Assembly: GCA_903952885.1 (NCBI GenBank)
Contig: CAJBHE010000190.1
Span: 1-8,825, forward strand
DNA: 8,825 nt
Origin: an uncultured Burkholderiales bacterium
GTDB taxonomy: Bacteria > Pseudomonadota > Gammaproteobacteria > Burkholderiales > Burkholderiaceae_C
Direction of reading: 5' to 3'
Of this stretch, positions 5,940-8,825 are shown in pieces; within the stretch, counting starts at the first letter, position 1; each line of letters begins with the position of its first letter. The notes below the pieces were generated by a model that made no database searches, had not been told where the DNA came from, and saw only the letters and a list, made by a program, of their open reading frames with translations. The translations under genes and the position numbers were made by a program.

Positions 5940-7265
5940 ATGACCGAAGCCTGTTTTGACACGACCACCTCTGCCACGCATCGTCTGGCCATCGCAACAG
6001 AGAGCGCAACCCGTCCAGCCGCGCAGCATGTTTTCACGCAACTCTACGCAGAGGCCGCACAAGCCACGGCAAAGCACTGCGATGGACAGGCAAAAGCAGG
6101 CCTTGGCCTTGGTGTGTTGCACGGTGTGTGCCTCACGATCAAAGACAACATCGATGTGGCGGGTGAAACCACCCTGTCCGGCGGAGTGGTGTGTGCGGGT
6201 GAAGCGCCCGCGCGGCAAGACGCCACCGTGCTGCAGCGCTTGCGCAGCGCCGGTGCAGTGTTGCTGGGTAAAACCAACATGAGCGAGTTTGCTTTTTCTG
6301 GTGTGGGTATCAATCCACACCACGGTACGCCCGCCAACCCCGCTGACGCCATGCAAGCACGCGTTCCTGGCGGCTCGTCGTCGGGCGCTGCGGTGTCGGT
6401 GGCTTTGGGGCTGGTCGAGGTCGGCATTGGCACAGACACGGGCGGCTCCATTCGCATTCCCGCTGCGCTCTGCGGCTTGGTGGGTTACAAAAGCACGCAA
6501 GCGCGTATTCCGTGTACGGGCGTGATGGAGTTGTCTCGCACGCTGGACACGGTGGGCAGCATCACCCGCTCGGTTCGGGCTTGCCTGGCTGTGGATGCGG
6601 TGCTGTCGCAGCAGGCTTTGCCCAGGGATGCCGCCCACTTGCGCGGCCTGCGTTTTGCAGTACCGCAAACCTTGATGATGGACGATGTGGATGCCACCGT
6701 GGCCCAAGCTTTTGCGCGCTCGCTGCGACGCATCAGCGAGGCAGGTGCGCACGTGGTGGAGATACCGTTCAAACCGCTGGGCGATATTGCCGCGCTCAGC
6801 ATGCCAGGTGGCTTCTCCCCCATTGAGAGCTTTGCCGCGCACCACGCCTGCATAGAGCGCGGCTCTCACCACATGGACCCCCGTGTGGTGGCCCGCATGA
6901 TGATGGGCAAGGGCATCAGCGCGCAAGATTACCTAGCGCTGCACAACCGCCGCAACGCATGGATAGCCGCCGCGCACCAAACCCTGCAAGACTTTGACGC
7001 CATGCTGTGCCCCACAGTGCCCATGGTCGCTCCGCTGACCGAGCCTTTGCTCAAAGACGATGATGCGTTTTTCAAGGTGAACCGTTTGTTGCTTCGTAAC
7101 CCATCTGCCATCAACTACATGGACGGCTGCGCTTGGAGCTTGCCTTGCCATGAAGCGGGCGAGTTGCCTGTGGGTTTGATGGTGTCTGGCTTAGCAGGGC
7201 AAGACGCGCATCTGGCGCGAGTGGCCTTGGCTTTAGAAAACTTAATGAATTCTTTACATGCTTAG
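5940..7265 (+). CDS. Amidase-signature family hydrolase
   Basis: This 441-aa cytoplasmic amidase belongs to the amidase signature (AS) family, which hydrolyses or transfers amide nitrogen with a Ser-cisSer-Lys triad. All three residues are visible: Lys68 in TIKDNIDV, cis-Ser146 in VPGGSSSGAAVS, and nucleophile Ser170 in GTDTGGSIRIPA. The 24-residue spacing between the two serines equals that recalled for GatA and malonamidase E2. Other family marks are GKTNMSEFAFSG (110-121), NPHHGTPANP and the C-terminal LPVGLMVSGLAGQD. Length is normal for the family. There is no gatB or gatC beside it, so it is more likely a stand-alone amidase of unknown substrate than the tRNA amidotransferase subunit. 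ATG 5940 fits the domain start; only a distant purine run (AAGGGG, about 20 nt upstream) resembles a ribosome-binding site. The next gene starts 36 nt after its stop with no terminator between. Confidence 0.93.
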   Translation: MTEACFDTTTSATHRLAIATESATRPAAQHVFTQLYAEAAQATAKHCDGQAKAGLGLGVLHGVCLTIKDNIDVAGETTLSGGVVCAGEAPARQDATVLQRLRSAGAVLLGKTNMSEFAFSGVGINPHHGTPANPADAMQARVPGGSSSGAAVSVALGLVEVGIGTDTGGSIRIPAALCGLVGYKSTQARIPCTGVMELSRTLDTVGSITRSVRACLAVDAVLSQQALPRDAAHLRGLRFAVPQTLMMDDVDATVAQAFARSLRRISEAGAHVVEIPFKPLGDIAALSMPGGFSPIESFAAHHACIERGSHHMDPRVVARMMMGKGISAQDYLALHNRRNAWIAAAHQTLQDFDAMLCPTVPMVAPLTEPLLKDDDAFFKVNRLLLRNPSAINYMDGCAWSLPCHEAGELPVGLMVSGLAGQDAHLARVALALENLMNSLHA

Positions 7266-7282
7266 ATCACAATGAGGCCATT

Positions 7283-7299
7283 GAGAGAAAGAGAACGAG
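7283..7299 (+). promoter_or_regulatory. Purine-rich ribosome-binding site fixing the start at 7302
   Basis: A nearly unbroken purine run (GAGAGAAAGAGAACGAG) sits just before ATG 7302. The upstream in-frame ATG 7272 would place this run inside the coding region and put charged residues (RPLRERER) in front of the signal peptide, so 7302 is preferred. Confidence 0.6.
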
Positions 7300-7301
7300 T
7301 T

Positions 7302-7682
7302 ATGACTTCCAAATTTCGAACATTGACTTTCAGCCTATTGCTGGCAGTGACAGCCGGTTCTGCGATGGCGCACGGCCCTTACGGTGGGTACCGTGGGTAT
7401 GGCGGTGGCTATTACCGCGGCGGTGGCGCGTACTTCTGGGGGCCCGCGCTTGCAGGCACCGCCATTGTGGGAACGTCAATTTATTTGTCGCGCCCCGTGC
7501 AGCCATCGACTGTCATCATCACCAACCCACCCGCAGTCGTGGTGAACAACCCTCAGCCCATGCAGTGGGTGAATGGTCAGCCTGTGCAGCAGCCTGTCGA
7601 GGCCTACTACTGCCGTGACTCAGGCCAATATTTTCCCGTGGTGCAAACTTGCCCTACACCTTGGATGGTGGTGACGCAGTGA
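7302..7682 (+). CDS. Small exported Gly/Tyr-rich protein, C-x12-C family (copy 1)
   Basis: This 126-aa protein has a Sec signal peptide: a basic start (MTSKFR), a hydrophobic core (LTFSLLLAVTAG) and an AMA cleavage site before His24. The mature protein starts HGPYGGYRGYGGGYYRGGG, a Gly/Tyr-rich flexible segment. A short hydrophobic stretch follows (WGPALAGTAIVGTSIYL, about 46-62), then a Pro/Val/Asn/Gln-rich linker, and a compact end, EAYYCRDSGQYFPVVQTCPTPW. In that end Cys104 and Cys117 may form a disulfide in the periplasm. The downstream gene at 7872 has the same layout and the same cysteine spacing, so they are paralogues. I recall similar small proteins annotated as hypothetical in Burkholderiales; no function is known to me. 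The hydrophobic stretch could associate with the membrane. It may be co-transcribed with the amidase, 36 nt upstream. Confidence 0.82.
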   Translation: MTSKFRTLTFSLLLAVTAGSAMAHGPYGGYRGYGGGYYRGGGAYFWGPALAGTAIVGTSIYLSRPVQPSTVIITNPPAVVVNNPQPMQWVNGQPVQQPVEAYYCRDSGQYFPVVQTCPTPWMVVTQ

Positions 7683-7871
7683 ATAAAGTTTACAGGTGTG
7701 TTGATTGCAGGCTTTATGCCCTATGCGTGCGTAATGATGGCGAAGCGGGCGTTCCAAAATTTTGCTGAGCGTGGTTGGTCTGTTTGCTACTGCCTTGGGT
7801 TTTTAAAAACTTGTCATCCGATTGCGCAGCGCGCGCGTTGAAGTACTACCTTTTCACAAAGTGAGTTTTCT
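7683..7871. other. Intergenic region between the two paralogues
   Basis: These 189 nt hold no clear terminator and no convincing promoter. A 12-nt palindrome, GTTTTTAAAAAC, lies at 7799-7810. A GC-alternating run is seen at 7830-7837. The frame of copy 1 stays open for 52 codons after its stop, to TGA 7839-7841. This could hold a short ORF from GTG 7698 (47 aa) or ATG 7716 (41 aa), but no ribosome-binding site or recognisable motif supports it. Confidence 0.4.
7858..7865 (+). promoter_or_regulatory. Ribosome-binding site of copy 2
   Basis: AAAGTGAG ends 6 nt before ATG 7872, a good Shine-Dalgarno position, and supports that start. Confidence 0.5.
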
Positions 7872-8231
7872 ATGAAACGCCTATCCATTCTTTTAGCTTG
7901 TTTGTTGTCTGTTATGTTGGCTGTGCCAGCACAAGCGCATGGCTTTGGTCATGGCGGTGTTGGATACGGTGGTTATGGCGGTCATCACGGTGGCGGATAT
8001 GGTTACCGTGGCGGTTGGGGTAACAACTGGGTAGCGCCAGTGTTGGGTGCTGCTATCGTGGGCGGGGCCATTTACGCTGCCAGCACACCCAGCTACGCTA
8101 TGCCGCAAACTGTGGTGCTCCAACAGCAATACGCGCCGCCTAGCCGTGTGGCTTATTTCTGCCCAAGTTCACAGCAGTTTTACCCAAACGTGCCGACTTG
8201 CCAAGTGCCTTGGCAACCAACCAATTACTAA
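7872..8231 (+). CDS. Small exported Gly/His/Tyr-rich protein, C-x12-C family (copy 2)
   Basis: This 119-aa protein has a Sec signal peptide (MKRLSILLACLLSVMLAVPAQA) with likely cleavage after AQA, before His23. The mature N-terminus is Gly/His/Tyr-rich (HGFGHGGVGYGGYGGHHGGG), with more histidines than copy 1, so metal binding is conceivable but unproven. A hydrophobic stretch, WVAPVLGAAIVGGAIYAA (53-70), aligns with WGPALAGTAIVGTSIYL of copy 1. After a Pro/Gln linker comes AYFCPSSQQFYPNVPTCQVPW, with Cys97 and Cys110 at the same C-x12-C spacing as copy 1. The linker is shorter than in copy 1. A terminator follows at once. The two copies probably arose by duplication. The protein is presumably periplasmic or envelope-associated; its role is unknown. 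Confidence 0.83.
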   Translation: MKRLSILLACLLSVMLAVPAQAHGFGHGGVGYGGYGGHHGGGYGYRGGWGNNWVAPVLGAAIVGGAIYAASTPSYAMPQTVVLQQQYAPPSRVAYFCPSSQQFYPNVPTCQVPWQPTNY

Positions 8232-8263
8232 AACAAAAAGCCGGTCTAGCCCGGCTTTTTGTT
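8232..8263. terminator. Bidirectional terminator between copy 2 and the exonuclease
   Basis: The arm AACAAAAAGCCGG (8232-8244) pairs with CCGGCTTTTTGTT (8251-8263) around a 6-nt loop (TCTAGC). The stem begins right after the stop codon at 8229-8231. The A-run and T-run flank a GCCGG/CCGGC core, so it can end transcription of copy 2 and, from the other side, of the exonuclease gene that ends at 8302. Confidence 0.92.
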
Positions 8264-8282
8264 GCGCGTCTGTACTTGTTTG

Positions 8283-8303
8283 AAGCGCCATTGCTAGGCG
8301 CTT
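8283..8303. repeat. Small inverted repeat overlapping the exonuclease stop
   Basis: AAGCGCC (8283-8289) and GGCGCTT (8297-8303) form a 7-bp stem with a 7-nt loop that covers part of the minus-strand stop codon. There is no T-run after it in either direction, so it is not a classic terminator. It may help protect or pause the exonuclease mRNA ahead of the stronger terminator, or may be chance. Confidence 0.35.
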
Positions 8304-8823
8304 AAAGTGTCACCACTTCTTTGTGGCCCACGCGGTTGGAATAGCGTACTTTGCCACCCGTGGTTTCCAGCTCCACGCGCGCGCTGCGGCCTGCGTACAC
8401 ATGGTGTTTGAGCCATTCCAGTTCTTGCTTGATTTCGGCTTCGCCAGCCACCACGCGGCTCCAGCAGCGCAGCTCGGCGGACCAGCGGTAGTTACGTGCC
8501 TTGAGCTTGTCCTTGGTCTCAAACGGTGAGTTGATGGCGTATATCTTTTGTTGAGGCTTGTTCAAAGTCATTAGCACCGTGAGCAGTGCAGTTTGTTGGC
8601 TTTGTGGCAACACTTGGTTCAGCAGTTCTAACAGTGCCCAGCAATCAGCCTCGGCTCGGTGGGCTTCGTAAAAGTAGCCTTGGGTGCTGAGCAAATATTC
8701 CAGCTTGGCCGAACCGAAACCTTCTTCTCGCCAGTCAATGTCTTTGATGCTGCAAGCCCAGTTGATTTGTTCAAACAAGGGCCAGCGGGCTTCTACGAAG
8801 GGGCGGTCAAATGCAGCGTTGTG
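8302..8823 (-). CDS. DnaQ-like (DEDDh) 3'-5' exonuclease, N-terminus off window
   Basis: The frame is open to the right edge, so this is the C-terminal part (173 codons) of a longer protein; the TTG at 8778 is internal. The first visible residues, HNAAFDRPFVE (8823-8791), are the Exo II motif of DEDDh exonucleases. YEAHRAEADCWALLELL carries the Exo III epsilon motif H-x4-D, with the Asp codon at 8644-8646. The Exo I (DxE) motif must lie beyond the window. The segment CSIKDIDWREEGFGSAKLEYL between them is typical of RNase T/DnaQ-type folds. After the nuclease comes about 75 residues with INSPFETKDKLKARNYRWSAELRCWSRVV, which recalls the K-D-x-x-K-A-x-x-x-R-W...K/R-C-W pattern of DUF5710-like domains. 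It trims 3' ends of DNA or RNA in the cytoplasm; the exact substrate is not evident. It need not be the polymerase III epsilon subunit itself. Confidence 0.9.
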   Translation of the reverse strand, partial: HNAAFDRPFVEARWPLFEQINWACSIKDIDWREEGFGSAKLEYLLSTQGYFYEAHRAEADCWALLELLNQVLPQSQQTALLTVLMTLNKPQQKIYAINSPFETKDKLKARNYRWSAELRCWSRVVAGEAEIKQELEWLKHHVYAGRSARVELETTGGKVRYSNRVGHKEVVTL

Positions 8824-8825
8824 GG

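Noticed and set aside
5892..6926. 344-codon open frame on the minus strand opposite the amidase
   Set aside because: It is His/Arg/Ala-rich with no motif, lies entirely opposite a gene with an intact catalytic triad, and is the usual antisense shadow of GC-rich coding DNA.
5940..7265. GatA subunit of the tRNA-dependent amidotransferase
   Set aside because: The family motifs are shared by all amidase-signature enzymes. No gatB or gatC is adjacent, and the gene sits divergently beside an unrelated DCC-family gene.
7872..7901. Possible lipoprotein lipobox (LLAC) in the signal peptide of copy 2
   Set aside because: The Cys is residue 10, leaving too short a hydrophobic region before it. A normal signal peptidase I site (AQA) follows at residue 22, and copy 1 has no equivalent Cys.

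Overview
The window looks like chromosomal DNA from a Gram-negative betaproteobacterium, probably order Burkholderiales and family Comamonadaceae (a Limnohabitans- or Rhodoferax-like genome is my best guess, from recall of protein similarity only). The grounds are the GC-rich coding style of most genes, the style of the adjacent parE-parC pair, and small proteins of types I associate with this group. Both ends cut through genes.

Region 1 (2-4035, + strand) holds the two subunits of DNA topoisomerase IV. parE lacks its N-terminus at the window edge. parC starts inside the parE stop (ATGA overlap). A strong terminator, a perfect 28-nt palindrome, follows parC.

Region 2 (about 4091-5094, + strand) is markedly AT-rich. 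It encodes two small unrecognised proteins 14 nt apart. The first resembles a single AraC-type helix-turn-helix (HTH) half-domain. The second resembles an Xre/RodZ-type HTH followed by one C-terminal membrane helix. This is the least conventional part of the window.

Region 3 (5066-5847, - strand) carries a four-cysteine small protein (zinc-ribbon-like) and a DCC-family (DUF393) thiol-oxidoreductase-like protein. A bidirectional terminator separates it from region 2.

Region 4 (5940-8263, + strand) begins divergently from the DCC gene. It has an amidase-signature hydrolase, then two related small exported proteins rich in Gly, Tyr and His that share an identical C-x12-C C-terminal signature. 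The pair is closed by a second bidirectional terminator.

Region 5 (8302-8823, - strand) is the C-terminal part of a DEDDh (DnaQ-like) 3'-5' exonuclease. It carries a short extra C-terminal domain and its start lies beyond the window.

No tRNA, rRNA, CRISPR array, insertion sequence or prophage module was seen. Nothing here is a convincing new defence or mobile system. The best leads are the AT-rich HTH pair and the tandem exported pair.
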